A DNA stretch of 64,000 nucleotides from Lewinella sp. LCG006 (GCF_040784935.1 NZ_CP160680.1:3504501-3568500); one strand, 5' to 3'. Positions 24,584 to 33,522 are shown, counted from the first letter of the stretch. Numbers and translations are program-made. Notes: generated by a model not told the origin, from the sequence alone.

Positions 24584-26137
24584 TTAGAAGACAGAAATCC
24601 TTAGGCCAAAGTTCATGGTAGAAGCTGACCCGTTTGTGTCAAGAATGAATTGATTGCGAAATTGGGTGTAAAGAAGCTCTACTTCTAGCTTAGGGGTGAT
24701 TTGATATTTCGCTCCCAAGCCTGCTTGATAAAAGTAATCAAAGTCTTTTTGCCAGTAAGGAGAGTAAGCTCCCAGGGAATAAATAGTCGTTTTACTGTTT
24801 GGGAAATAGCTTAAAATTAGCTGTACAGGCGTAGAAAACCGATTAATGTGACCGTCTTCTTTTTTGCCTATATCTTCTATGAGAATGTCCAACTCTGTGA
24901 AAAAAGAAAAGTTATCTCCAATTGAAAAGTCGTTAAAAATTTGAGTAAACCAAATGTCACCATTGAAGTCAATGAACGGTCGCTCTGCGTTGCCAGCCAA
25001 ATCTTCTCCCTGTGCAAACCAGTAGGTGGATTGTATAGACAGGTTGGGAAGTGTTGAGAAAGGAGCGTACCTGATTTTTGGGCCAATACCGGTAAGCCCT
25101 TGCCGAGTACTAGCGGTTTGCTCGAGGTTGAAGACGTCAAAACGAGAGATACTTTCGGGCCCAAAGCTTACTTGTCGATAACGAAGATCAAAACCAGCAT
25201 TGAATCTATTGCTGAGCCCATAGAGAACGCTAAGATTTTGGGTAAAAAAAGTAGCTTGATCAGTAGCAGGGCCGGTGCCATTACCTGTAACTTGATTGTA
25301 GAGATTGGTAAAACCTTTTATTTCAAAGCTCTTTTTCGGGATAGATGCACTGACAACATAGCGAGCCGCGTTATTCCCCCCAGAGGACAAGCTGGTAGGT
25401 TTTGTTCCTGTAGCCTGAGAGCCCGTAGTTTGATTTAATGTCCAGTCGTAATTATAAAAACGTACATTAGATTTGTTCAAAGGGATGCTGCGATACCGAT
25501 TGATGAAATCAATCGCACTGTCTTTATTATCACCAAAATCTTTAGCATACCATTCAAATATTTGGGATAATAAAACTTCTTCACCATTGACTTTGATGAA
25601 ATCTCCATCATTGAGTGCTAATCGGGTTTGCTGTTCCATCTGATTCTCCAAAGTGTTGGGAAGGTAGGCCTGATCAATAATTGGAGGACAATCTAAAGCA
25701 CCACAAACAAGGACAAAGTGGAAGCGAGCATCTTGAAAGGTGGCAAGCAGCTTCTCTTTTTCCAACTCATTGAGTGTGAGTTGTTCACCAGCTATGGTGT
25801 GTTTTTGTTGATCGAAGAAGCCCGTAATGTTAAGTGGAGAAAAAACAGGGTAGTTTTCTACGATTTGTGCGATAACAAGAAGATTATAGACATTTATATA
25901 GAAGGCTTGGCTGGTATTACGATCATCCAGCATACTAAGGTCTGTATTGGCAATCTGTTGACTAAGTATAGTTAAAGCGGAAGGATCTTGTTGGATGCTT
26001 TGATAATCAACAAGGCCATTGATAACATTTGTTTTAAAAAACGCATCAGCATTAACAAAAAAAGAATCCAACTGGGCTTGAGTAATATTACTATTGCCAA
26101 GAAATATCAGGATAAGAAGAATAGGGAAAAGTCTCAT
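24584..26137 (-). CDS. DUF547 domain fused to an outer-membrane beta-barrel
   Basis: A 517-aa exported protein (signal peptide FPILLILIFLGNSNITQAQ). Residues about 30-225 match DUF547: AFYINVYNLLVIAQI, FDQQKHTIAGEQLTLNELE, HFVLVCGALDCPPI and FEWYAKDFG. DUF547 is a domain of unknown activity with a conserved Cys region and possibly a papain-like fold. The remaining 270 residues are alternating hydrophobic strands ending in FGLRISVF, a typical barrel end. DUF547 usually occurs alone, so this fusion is notable. It precedes the small Omp85 gene by 48 bases. Function unknown. Confidence 0.75.
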   Translation of the reverse strand: MRLFPILLILIFLGNSNITQAQLDSFFVNADAFFKTNVINGLVDYQSIQQDPSALTILSQQIANTDLSMLDDRNTSQAFYINVYNLLVIAQIVENYPVFSPLNITGFFDQQKHTIAGEQLTLNELEKEKLLATFQDARFHFVLVCGALDCPPIIDQAYLPNTLENQMEQQTRLALNDGDFIKVNGEEVLLSQIFEWYAKDFGDNKDSAIDFINRYRSIPLNKSNVRFYNYDWTLNQTTGSQATGTKPTSLSSGGNNAARYVVSASIPKKSFEIKGFTNLYNQVTGNGTGPATDQATFFTQNLSVLYGLSNRFNAGFDLRYRQVSFGPESISRFDVFNLEQTASTRQGLTGIGPKIRYAPFSTLPNLSIQSTYWFAQGEDLAGNAERPFIDFNGDIWFTQIFNDFSIGDNFSFFTELDILIEDIGKKEDGHINRFSTPVQLILSYFPNSKTTIYSLGAYSPYWQKDFDYFYQAGLGAKYQITPKLEVELLYTQFRNQFILDTNGSASTMNFGLRISVF

Positions 26138-26401
26138 ACAAGGGGCATTTACTCTTTTATCTCAAGGATGGTTTGACGGAATAGATTCAGGTTAGATGCT
26201 TGGATAGACAGTTGCATTGTAGGTTTAGCCAAACAATTCAGTTGAAATAAGTAACAGCAAAGAGAATAAATTGGCGGTTGTTCAAACGTCGAATGACGGA
26301 CTTTTGCTACCTTTAATCAAGGTCGAAGTAGAAAAGTGAGGCTTGCCAAGCGTGGTATAAAGGCTTATTTAAGAAGCGATAAAGAGAGGGTAGGGCAAAA
26401 A

Positions 26402-26435
26402 AAAAGTCATCCGCGGTACGGATGACTTTTTACTT
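26402..26435. terminator. terminator-like hairpin in the long gene-free region
   Basis: AAAAGTCATCCG (26402-26413) pairs with CGGATGACTTTT (26419-26430) around a 5-base loop, with A- and T-runs on both sides, so it can act in both directions. It is directly followed by the leader-like TTATAATCCCATGAA repeat. Confidence 0.7.
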
Positions 26436-26750
26436 ATAATCCCATGAACATATCCAAAATAAGTAGCTCTTTTGAAAAAAAGAGGTCAGAAATTTTGCTG
26501 AACAATATCAGCGGGCTATCTTCGCCTCATAATCAGTCGGAAAACACGTACATAACCTTAACAAATTGTAATCTCACGACTGACTGAGTATAATCCCATG
26601 AATAACGACCTATTCGAAGGTGAGGAGAGCAAATCCTCACCTTTTTTATTTTATAGTTAAAGGATTTAATCTGAGTAGCTGTAGTCCGTCCTGACAAAAG
26701 TTGTTGCCAGGACGTCCCACCACCAACAAATTATAATCCCATGAACATGT
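26431..26750 (+). repeat. repeated leader-like sequences (AACAAATTRTAATCYCATGAA)
   Basis: Four related copies lie in the 1010-base gap 26138-27147: TTATAATCCCATGAACAT near 26434, TTAACAAATTGTAATCT at 26558-26574, TATAATCCCATGAA at 26589, and AACAAATTATAATCCCATG at 26725-26743. The second is identical over 17 bases to the leader of the giant gene (13353-13369). Hairpins at 26402-26430, 26619-26641 (GGTGAGGA/TCCTCACC plus T-run) and 26687-26714 (CGTCCTG/CAGGACG) alternate with them. They may be remnants of 5' ends of surface genes. The flanks 26138-26400 and 26850-27080 are AT-rich and show nothing clear. Confidence 0.5.
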
Positions 26751-26845
26751 CAAATTTTAAATCGCAAAGGTTGCTTTCAATCTCTTTGCTTTGGTGGTGT
26801 GGGCCTTTCCTCCCGATCACATTACAAATATGCAGCAAAGTCTAA
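26741..26845 (+). CDS. possible 34-aa small peptide after a leader repeat
   Basis: ATG at 26741 directly follows the best leader-repeat copy. It opens a 34-codon frame with a basic start and a hydrophobic core (LLSISLLWWCGPFLPITLQ), like a signal peptide that stops early. It may be a true short peptide or the truncated 5' end of a lost exported gene. There is no homology evidence; two similar short frames start at 26444 (47 codons) and 26598 (20 codons). Confidence 0.2.
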   Translation: MNMSNFKSQRLLSISLLWWCGPFLPITLQICSKV

Positions 26846-27083
26846 GGGAGAACAAAGACAAAAAAGGTAATTTGTGAAGTTGTAAATTTGTATTTTTTGT
26901 TATAAGTATCTGTTTGTTAGGTTTTTATTGAGTTTAAAAGTGAAGATTAAATTATTTTTCTGGCCTAGATTAAGTCGAAAAAAAATAGTTTTTTGATGTT
27001 TTTTTTTCGCTCACCTTGAAAAACCGGATATTCTGGGTGTTTTTCTGATTGAAGTTGATAGGCCTAAAAAGGTGAAGGGACTA

Positions 27084-27121
27084 AAAAAGCCTTGCTGAAA
27101 TTATTTCCAGCAAGGCTTTTT
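27084..27121. terminator. bidirectional terminator before the coiled-coil gene's end
   Basis: AAAAAGCCTTGCTG (27084-27097) pairs perfectly with CAGCAAGGCTTTTT (27108-27121). The A-run on the + strand becomes a T-run for the gene transcribed on the - strand, so it is the expected terminator of 27148-28641. Confidence 0.8.
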
Positions 27122-27147
27122 AATGTGATCCAAGAAGTGAGGAAGTG

Positions 27148-28641
27148 TTATTCCTCCTCTTCTTTCATCAAGTCGTTAATATCTTCCTTGATATCGTCAA
27201 CCTTTTTATCAATTTTGTCGGCCACCACTTCTGCAATGGCTTTAACGGTATCCACTACGTCTTCTAGGGATTCGCTAATAGTGCTACCAATGGCATCAAG
27301 AAGTGATTCCTCTGGAGCTGTAGCTTTAGCCTTTGGAGCGGCCTCTGCTTCCATTGGCGTTTCTTGTGGCGAAGGCTCCTGGACAATTTTCTTGTGCCCT
27401 CCTTTTTGCTCATTGATGGCCTGAGCAGCACTGGCGAGTTGTTCGCCGCTTTCCTGCTCTATTTTTTCCTGTTGCTGGCGAATGTCTTCCGCAATCTTTT
27501 CTTTGGCTTTGGCTTCGGCTTCGCGGCGAGCAGCTTCTTCTTGCTGTTTAGCCAAGCGCTGTGCCTCGCGAGCTTTTTCCTTTTCGATCTTATCCTCCAG
27601 CTGGACTTTGGTCTTCATCATGTCCTCGTACTTCTCCTTTTTGGAGTTGACACGCTGTTCAATCATTTGGACCTTGGCCTGACGGATTTGAGCTTCTAGT
27701 TGGCCATCTGTACGATCAATCTGACGGGCTTGAAAAGCGAGATCATCTTCGTCACGACTGATAGAGCGTTCCATTTTGTCAATGGCATTGAGCAAACCAT
27801 TGTAGCGGCTGGTAATTCGATCAAGAGGGGAGTTGCCGCTACCACTGCTGGCATGGCTATCACCTCCGGAGCGATCACCGAAACGTTTTTCTTTTACGTC
27901 TTTAAAAGCCGTATCAATGCGTTGCCACAGTTTATTGCGATGTTCTTTGGTGAAAGTCATCCCGCGCAGATCCTTTTGTAGTCGCTTGAGTTCATCAAAG
28001 ATTTTATTGAGGTGGGTATTTTCTTTGATACGCTTCTCTACATCTTCAATTGCTTCGCTAAAGCGCTGCATGTTTTCTTTGGAGCTTTCGCGAAACTCAT
28101 CATCCATTTTGCTGCGCAGATTTTTTAGCGCATCAAAAGCTTTATTAGTGCGGGCCTTGATTTCATCTGCATGTTCACGGAGTAAGGTTCGGTCACGCAT
28201 TTGCTGCTGAACTTTGCCCCAGAAATTTTTCAGATTGCTCCAGATTTCTTTATCATACTCCTTAAGACTGGCCAGCTTTTCTTCCAGCTCTTGCAGTTCT
28301 GTCCGGTAGGCCTCACTCAGTTTTGATGAAAGAACGACAAAGTGCCATTCTGTTTGAGCTCGCTGGATAAGATCAGTCCGTTCGACTTTGATATCTTCTG
28401 GAAGAATGCTTTCCGTAATGGAGAGCTCACGCGACAAGGCCAAGTGACCTTCAGGAAAAACCACGGGTTCTTCTTTGTCATTGCGCCAATTTTCCATCAT
28501 TTGTTGATAGAAATCATCCGTAGCCAGCGCTTCAGAAAAGGTGTAGATCATCACCTTGTTCTCGCTAATTACCAATTCCAAAGCCACCAAGATTCGTTCG
28601 TCGGCAGCGTCTGTTCCCCAAAGTACAATCTTATTTCTCAT
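27148..28641 (-). CDS. coiled-coil protein of unknown function
   Basis: A 497-aa protein that I do not recognise. Residues about 1-105 form a mixed alpha/beta N-terminal region without signal peptide. From about 110 to 410 it is almost wholly charged heptad helix (KLASLKEYDKEIWSNLKNF, KEKARE, EEAARREAEAKAKEK), interrupted by a Gly/Ser linker at about 258-272. The last 90 residues are a Pro/Ala/Glu linker and a helix with DKIDKKVDDIKEDINDLMKEEEE. It is probably cytoplasmic and structural or scaffolding. A -7 box on the - strand at 28766-28773 fits its transcription. Confidence 0.75.
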   Translation of the reverse strand: MRNKIVLWGTDAADERILVALELVISENKVMIYTFSEALATDDFYQQMMENWRNDKEEPVVFPEGHLALSRELSITESILPEDIKVERTDLIQRAQTEWHFVVLSSKLSEAYRTELQELEEKLASLKEYDKEIWSNLKNFWGKVQQQMRDRTLLREHADEIKARTNKAFDALKNLRSKMDDEFRESSKENMQRFSEAIEDVEKRIKENTHLNKIFDELKRLQKDLRGMTFTKEHRNKLWQRIDTAFKDVKEKRFGDRSGGDSHASSGSGNSPLDRITSRYNGLLNAIDKMERSISRDEDDLAFQARQIDRTDGQLEAQIRQAKVQMIEQRVNSKKEKYEDMMKTKVQLEDKIEKEKAREAQRLAKQQEEAARREAEAKAKEKIAEDIRQQQEKIEQESGEQLASAAQAINEQKGGHKKIVQEPSPQETPMEAEAAPKAKATAPEESLLDAIGSTISESLEDVVDTVKAIAEVVADKIDKKVDDIKEDINDLMKEEEE

Positions 28642-28765
28642 TACTTACGTGCTTGTTCACCAGTATTTATTCCAGTGATTCGTACAAAAAGAGACAGGAT
28701 CACCTGCCCTTGTATTCTTATGTGCGGGTTAGCATTTGCTTAGCGAGGATGCTTAACCTGCAGAG

Positions 28766-28773
28766 CAAAAGTA
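28766..28773 (-). promoter_or_regulatory. -7 box for the coiled-coil gene
   Basis: CAAAAGTA on the + strand reads TACTTTTG on the - strand, a full TAnnTTTG match about 120 bases upstream of the start at 28641. No good -33 element is visible at 19-21 bases. Confidence 0.4.
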
Positions 28774-28881
28774 GGAAATTCTTAGAGCTTGGCGGGAAAT
28801 TTTGCAAACAGATATTTTATCGTTGAATAGGAGATACAACGCAAAAGACCAATTAGTGCTCTTTAGGCAAAGTTTTTTAAG

Positions 28882-31323
28882 ATGAACTACCTAAGAAAGT
28901 TAGTGCTCATGGCACTGCTAAGCCTTTCCTTTGTCTTGAAGGCTCAGGAGAGCTTGGTTTATGAAATTGCAGCTATTCAGGTAATGGGCTGTGAGAAGAC
29001 TTCTCCTCATGTCGTACGACAGATGAGTGGTTTGAGGCTCGGAGATAAAATTCATCTTCCCGGCCCTGCCATAACCCAGGCCGTACGCCAATTACTACAG
29101 CAACAACTTTTTTCTGATGTACAAGTAATGCAAGAAAAAACAACACTGGATTTGGTCTGGCTGTCCATTATTGTTGAAGAAGCACCATTGTTGGAAAGTA
29201 TCAAAGTAAATGGACTTCCCCGCCGTAAGCAGGAGGAATGGACGACTTGGTTGGAACAGCAATATCCCCTGGAAACAGCTTGGCTTCCAGCGGGCGTAGC
29301 ACAGTTTAAGAGCACTATTCGTAAGCGATTGGAAAAGGAGGGTTATGCTTCTGATAGTTTTACCCTTTTGGCAGGCAAAGTTGGCGAAGGAGTGGTGATG
29401 GAAGTGCAGTTTGAAAAACTGCGCAAGCAAAAAATTGCTGGTGTTCATTGGCAAGGAGCGAGTAAAGAGCGTGTCAGAGATTTGAACAAAGCCGCAGATG
29501 TGAATGGGTTAAGAAAAAGCATTTATTCGCCTGTTGAGCAAGAGAACATTCGAGCTGCCATTATTCATTATTATCGCGATCAGGGTTATGTCGATGCGGC
29601 GATTACCCAAGGCAGTAGTTGGCAAACCGAAGATGGTCATTGGTATTGGGCTTTGAAAATTGACGAAGGGCAACCATATACAGTAGGAACAATCCGTTGG
29701 AAGGGGGCGCACCGCTATGATACTACCTTGTTGGCAAAGATTTTGGCGATCAAGCCGGGTGACCCTTACCGACCTTCTTATTTGGACAAGAAACTCCATT
29801 TTGATCCCGAGGATGGCGATCTCAGCGGCTTGTATATGGACAATGGGCACCTGTTTTTTCGGGCTGAAGCCATTGTCACGAGTTTACGAGATCATACCGT
29901 CGATATTGAGATTCAGCTTCAAGAGGGACCGATAGCGATCATTAGCGAGGTCAATATCGCAGGTAATGAGCGAACCAATGAACACGTAATCCGCCGCGAG
30001 TTACGCACCCAACCTGGTGAGCCTTTTAGTCGTGAGGAAGTTTTGCGCTCTCAGCGAGCGTTGATTAACCTGGGGTACTTCAAGCCGGAAACGATGGGTG
30101 TCCGTACGGATGTAGATCCCGAGTCGGGGATGGTTGCCATTACTTACGAAATGGAGGAAGATCGTAACGATAAATTTGAATTGGCTGCAAGTTTTAATCC
30201 TGGTGGTGAAAATGGAGTAGGCTTGGTGGGAACCCTTGGGTTTACCTTTAACAATTTTTCTCTTCGGCAATTGCTAGCTGGCGATTGGCGCTCAGCACAT
30301 GGAGATGGCCAGCAACTTAGTATTCGGACACAATCCAGCGGCTTGGGGTTTCAATCCTACAACCTTAATTTTTTGGAGCCATGGTTCAATGGCAAACCCC
30401 GTTCATTAGGATTTAGTGCTTTTTACCAACGGTTTGCTGATCAAGATAGTCTGGGCAATTGGGAGACCTTATCGGTAACGGGAGCAAATCTCCGTTTGGG
30501 CCAACGACTCCCTTGGGGGGACGGTGGCTGGACCCTCAATAACGAGCTGGGATACCAACATATTCGGTTGGATAATTTGTTGCGTATTGACTTAGACGAT
30601 GGTACAGCCTTGACGGAAGGTAAATTTCATAATTTCTACACCCAATTAAAACTGGTATATCACAATATGAATGATCCTTTCTTTCCCCGCCAAGGGGGAA
30701 ACTTTGAGGTGTCTGGGCAGTGGACGCCTCCCTGGCGACAAGCTTTCGACGAAGAAGGCAATGAGAAGTTGAGTCGTCTGTCTTACCACAAATACCGTAT
30801 TCAAGGAGAGAGATACTTTCCGCTAGGGCGCAAGGCTGTACTTAAGACAAGTGCCAAAATGGGCTGGCTATTGAACTACAACCCCAATCATTCTACTTCT
30901 CCCTTTGAGCGTTTTGAACTTGGAGGCAACGGGATGTCAGGGAGCCAACAGGCCGCTTTTGTGGGCAACGATCTCTTGGCTTTGCGGGGCTACGACCTCA
31001 ATGATGTCCCTGGTAGTGTTGGTGGAGGTGGGGCTGCGTTTAGTAAGTTTACGGCGGAGGTTCGCTACCCCTTGTTTAACAGTGGTACCGCACGTGGTTA
31101 TATCCTAGGATTTGTCGAGGGAGGTAATAGTTGGAAATCTGCCCGAGACTTTAACCCTTTCCAGTTGTATCGCTCTACAGGGCTGGGGCTGCGTTTTCAG
31201 TTGCCTATGTTTGGGACAATCGGTTTTGATTATGGGCTAGGTTTCGATCAACCTGGATTTCAACTTAAAGATTGGCAACAATATGGTACTTTTAATTTGA
31301 TCCTGGGATTTGAGCCCGAGTAG
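28882..31323 (+). CDS. BamA-like outer-membrane assembly protein (Omp85)
   Basis: An 813-aa protein with a signal peptide (LVLMALLSLSFVLKAQ), about five POTRA units at roughly 25-420 (EIAAIQVMGCEKTS, ISEVNIAGNERTNEHVIRRELRTQPGEPF) and a C-terminal Omp85 barrel. The late segment FVEGGNSWKSARDFNPFQLYRSTGLGLRFQLPMFGTIGFDYG is the BamA signature. It inserts barrel proteins into the outer membrane. Two oddities: the usual Bacteroidota bamA neighbours (uppS, Skp/OmpH genes) are absent, and it ends in GFEPE rather than an aromatic residue. It may be a second BamA rather than the main one. Confidence 0.87.
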   Translation: MNYLRKLVLMALLSLSFVLKAQESLVYEIAAIQVMGCEKTSPHVVRQMSGLRLGDKIHLPGPAITQAVRQLLQQQLFSDVQVMQEKTTLDLVWLSIIVEEAPLLESIKVNGLPRRKQEEWTTWLEQQYPLETAWLPAGVAQFKSTIRKRLEKEGYASDSFTLLAGKVGEGVVMEVQFEKLRKQKIAGVHWQGASKERVRDLNKAADVNGLRKSIYSPVEQENIRAAIIHYYRDQGYVDAAITQGSSWQTEDGHWYWALKIDEGQPYTVGTIRWKGAHRYDTTLLAKILAIKPGDPYRPSYLDKKLHFDPEDGDLSGLYMDNGHLFFRAEAIVTSLRDHTVDIEIQLQEGPIAIISEVNIAGNERTNEHVIRRELRTQPGEPFSREEVLRSQRALINLGYFKPETMGVRTDVDPESGMVAITYEMEEDRNDKFELAASFNPGGENGVGLVGTLGFTFNNFSLRQLLAGDWRSAHGDGQQLSIRTQSSGLGFQSYNLNFLEPWFNGKPRSLGFSAFYQRFADQDSLGNWETLSVTGANLRLGQRLPWGDGGWTLNNELGYQHIRLDNLLRIDLDDGTALTEGKFHNFYTQLKLVYHNMNDPFFPRQGGNFEVSGQWTPPWRQAFDEEGNEKLSRLSYHKYRIQGERYFPLGRKAVLKTSAKMGWLLNYNPNHSTSPFERFELGGNGMSGSQQAAFVGNDLLALRGYDLNDVPGSVGGGGAAFSKFTAEVRYPLFNSGTARGYILGFVEGGNSWKSARDFNPFQLYRSTGLGLRFQLPMFGTIGFDYGLGFDQPGFQLKDWQQYGTFNLILGFEPE

Positions 31324-31401
31324 GAAAACAGGAGTTGTTACAAAGCTGTTAAACAGCAACACAACTTATTTACCTTATCAAGTTTGTATTAATTTAGCAG
31401 T

Positions 31402-32151
31402 ATGAAAAATACTTGGATCATACTCCTCCTAACGGTGTGGATTTTTCCCACACTTAGTTTCGCTCAGACAGCAGAGCGCACCGACTTAAGCTACGAAGTC
31501 AATAAGGTTTACCCATATCTTTCTGTGACCAGCGAGCAACTCAAGGCAGCTACTACTTTGAGCGACCTCAACCACCGATACAAACCATCGTGGGTAAAGG
31601 AATACATTTCGGTAGAGCTATCGGCTAGCCAGCAAGGACAGTTACACTCAGTGATGAGCAAGAGTGATTTACTCACCCCGGCACAGAAAGCTATACTGAA
31701 TACAGCAGACGCTGGGACGGATATTTCTGTTAAGGTAAATTACCTTCCACAAAATACCCTGGCGCACAATGATGTAAAAACCCTTGAATTTTCGTTTACG
31801 GTAGACCCTGAAGTGGATGCCCACTTTGTTGGAGGACAACAGCAGCTCATGCAGTACTTAAAGGAAAATGCCATTGTTACTATTCCCGCTGGCAGCTTCA
31901 AGGGGTATGATTTGGTAGCAGTGAAATTTACAATTACAGAAGAAGGAGAGGTTACCGATGCTCAATTATTTGAGCGTGCGAAGGATGAAAACATTAATGC
32001 TTTGTTACTTTCAGCCATCAAAAAAATGCCTTGTTGGGAGCCGGCCACTCATGCGGATGGAACCAAAGTTAAGCAGGAATTTGCCTTGACGGTAGGAAAC
32101 ATGGAAAATTGTATGGTGAACCTTTTGAATATCCGCCGGGATCGCTCCTAA
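31402..32151 (+). CDS. secreted protein with TonB C-terminal-like domain
   Basis: A 249-aa exported protein (signal peptide IILLLTVWIFPTLSFAQ). Residues about 30-135 are not recognised. Residues about 145-235 resemble a TonB C-terminal fold: FVGGQQQLMQYLKENA, VAVKFTITEEGEVTDAQLFE and SAIKKMPCWEPATHADGTKVKQEFALTV. It lacks the N-terminal membrane anchor and proline-rich linker of a true TonB, so it is unlikely to energise transport by itself. It follows the BamA-like gene after 78 bases and overlaps the convergent Uma2 gene by 4 bases at the stops. Confidence 0.75.
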   Translation: MKNTWIILLLTVWIFPTLSFAQTAERTDLSYEVNKVYPYLSVTSEQLKAATTLSDLNHRYKPSWVKEYISVELSASQQGQLHSVMSKSDLLTPAQKAILNTADAGTDISVKVNYLPQNTLAHNDVKTLEFSFTVDPEVDAHFVGGQQQLMQYLKENAIVTIPAGSFKGYDLVAVKFTITEEGEVTDAQLFERAKDENINALLLSAIKKMPCWEPATHADGTKVKQEFALTVGNMENCMVNLLNIRRDRS

Positions 32152-32750
32152 TCCCTCCCGAAAACTGGTGGACCTAATTGTAAAGTGTTTCGGTAAATAG
32201 CCTCCATCGGAATAACGGTGTCAAGGGTATGTAGATAGATTTCTTTATCCAGACCAATGGTGGTCACCATTTTCCATGAGGCTTGCCCTTCTCGGTAAAG
32301 CACATCTACCACGGGTTTTTTGGAATCGATAAGCACATATTCCTGAAAGGAAGGAAGCGAGCAATATTTATGAAACTTGTCGCCACGGTCATAGCGCTCC
32401 GTAGATTTTGAGAGCACCTCAACAATCAAAATAGGATTAGTGACCGCGTGAGGATCTTCTTCCGAAATTTCTACTTCGCCACAAACAATCATTCCGTCGG
32501 GGTAGACGAAAGAGTTTGCTGCATCTATATAAACTCTAGCCTCACTATTTAATGTTATACAAGCTAGTTTTTTCTTTTGAACAGCTGTGTTTAGAGAAGC
32601 ATTGATGTTACTACCAATTATAGCATGATCAATACTTCCACCACTCATTCCTACGATCTGTCCATGATCGTATTCGCTTTTTTCTACCGAATTTTCCTCC
32701 ATTTCCAGGTACTCCTGAATGGTGAATGTCTCGAGTTTTTTTTCAGCCAT
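32148..32750 (-). CDS. Uma2 family (DUF820) restriction-endonuclease-fold protein
   Basis: A 200-aa member of the Uma2/DUF820 family of PD-(D/E)xK-fold putative nucleases, which are multiplied in cyanobacteria and some Bacteroidota. Family blocks: TIQEYLEMEE, YPDGMIVCGE with the catalytic-type Asp, and NPILIVEVLSKSTERYDRGDKFHKYCSLPSFQEYVLID with the Glu. The biological role is not established, although association with mobile DNA is often suggested. A large MITE-like palindrome lies about 30 bases upstream of its start. Confidence 0.88.
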   Translation of the reverse strand: MAEKKLETFTIQEYLEMEENSVEKSEYDHGQIVGMSGGSIDHAIIGSNINASLNTAVQKKKLACITLNSEARVYIDAANSFVYPDGMIVCGEVEISEEDPHAVTNPILIVEVLSKSTERYDRGDKFHKYCSLPSFQEYVLIDSKKPVVDVLYREGQASWKMVTTIGLDKEIYLHTLDTVIPMEAIYRNTLQLGPPVFGRD

Positions 32751-32780
32751 GATTGAGTGTAGATAATAAGTGAGCAGATA

Positions 32781-32941
32781 ACTTATGCCTTTGTATTGCG
32801 CAGAAAATAAACTGCGATTTTCTAAAAGGTTTTCAAATAGTTAAGCCGCTTAAAGTGAACCGCTTGGCTTAACTATTTGAAAACCAAAATCGCTTTTTAT
32901 TTTCGTGCTGTTCCTTTGACATTTCTGCCAAAGGCATAAGT
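32781..32941. repeat. 161-bp nested inverted repeat, MITE-like
   Basis: Outer arms ACTTATGCCTTTG (32781-32793) and CAAAGGCATAAGT (32929-32941) are perfect. Middle arms GCGATTTT (32814-32821) and AAAATCGC (32886-32893) match. The core arm 32828-32847 is exactly complementary to 32866-32885, a 20-bp stem with an 18-base loop. The right arm has extra sequence between outer and middle blocks. It fills most of the 229-base gap between Uma2 and the lipoprotein gene, with no coding capacity. Confidence 0.65.
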
Positions 32942-32979
32942 GCTGTAATATACGACAATTCGCTACTGCAATCAAGCGC

Positions 32980-33522
32980 TTACTGCTGCTTGGGCAGGTC
33001 CTTTAGTAGGGCTTTGGCTTCTTCCGTCGGGTATTTGCCTTCGGCTACAATCTTCTCCAATTTTTGTCTTGCTTCGTAAACGTTGTTAAAGCCTACGTAA
33101 TTCATGACCAGGTACCAGTTGCTGATTTCAAAAGGTTTGCCCATAGAAGCTTGAATACGCTGGAAGGTCGTAAAAGCATCGTAGTTCTTATTCGCCATTA
33201 TCTGCGAAATTCCTTGGTACAATTGGATGTAACCCGCTTGTTCCAGAGATCGGGCACTATTTGGGAAAAGCGCAATAGCTTCTTCGTATTTGCCAGCATT
33301 GTAAGCTTCCATGGCGGTTCTGATCAAAGAATCTTTAGGATCCTGAGAGATGGCCGTCAACTCATCTGGGTAAGCCTTGAGATAACGGTCCAAAAGATGG
33401 CCCAGTGGTTTGTCAGCATTGTTGCTACTCGCAGACGAACTGTCATTTTTACAGGCCGTAGCAATTGCTAGAAAGCCCAGTAAGATCAGGGCAAAACGAG
33501 AAAAACGGTATACTGAATTCAT
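32980..33522 (-). CDS. small TPR-like lipoprotein
   Basis: A 180-aa protein started at 33522, where MNSVYRFSRFALILLGFLAIATAC forms a lipoprotein signal with lipobox ATAC. The upstream ATG at 33570 is less likely because a -7 box at 33575-33582 would place the transcript start beside it. After a Ser/Asn linker the protein is helical, with TPR-like units (AMEAYNAGKYEEAIALFP, WYLVMNYVGFNNVYEARQKLEKI). It is probably anchored in the periplasm. Partners are unknown; the adjacent divergent gene is the sensor cyclase. Confidence 0.8.
   Translation of the reverse strand: MNSVYRFSRFALILLGFLAIATACKNDSSSASSNNADKPLGHLLDRYLKAYPDELTAISQDPKDSLIRTAMEAYNAGKYEEAIALFPNSARSLEQAGYIQLYQGISQIMANKNYDAFTTFQRIQASMGKPFEISNWYLVMNYVGFNNVYEARQKLEKIVAEGKYPTEEAKALLKDLPKQQ

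Noticed and set aside
27482-28210. Several + strand frames antisense to the coiled-coil gene
   Set aside because: They are Ser/Phe/Leu-rich mirror frames of Lys/Glu-rich coding sequence; the - strand frame is continuous and has its own terminator and -7 box.
28882-31323. Naming this gene bamA outright
   Set aside because: The family is clear, but the missing uppS/skp context and the non-aromatic end leave a paralogue equally possible, so no symbol was given.
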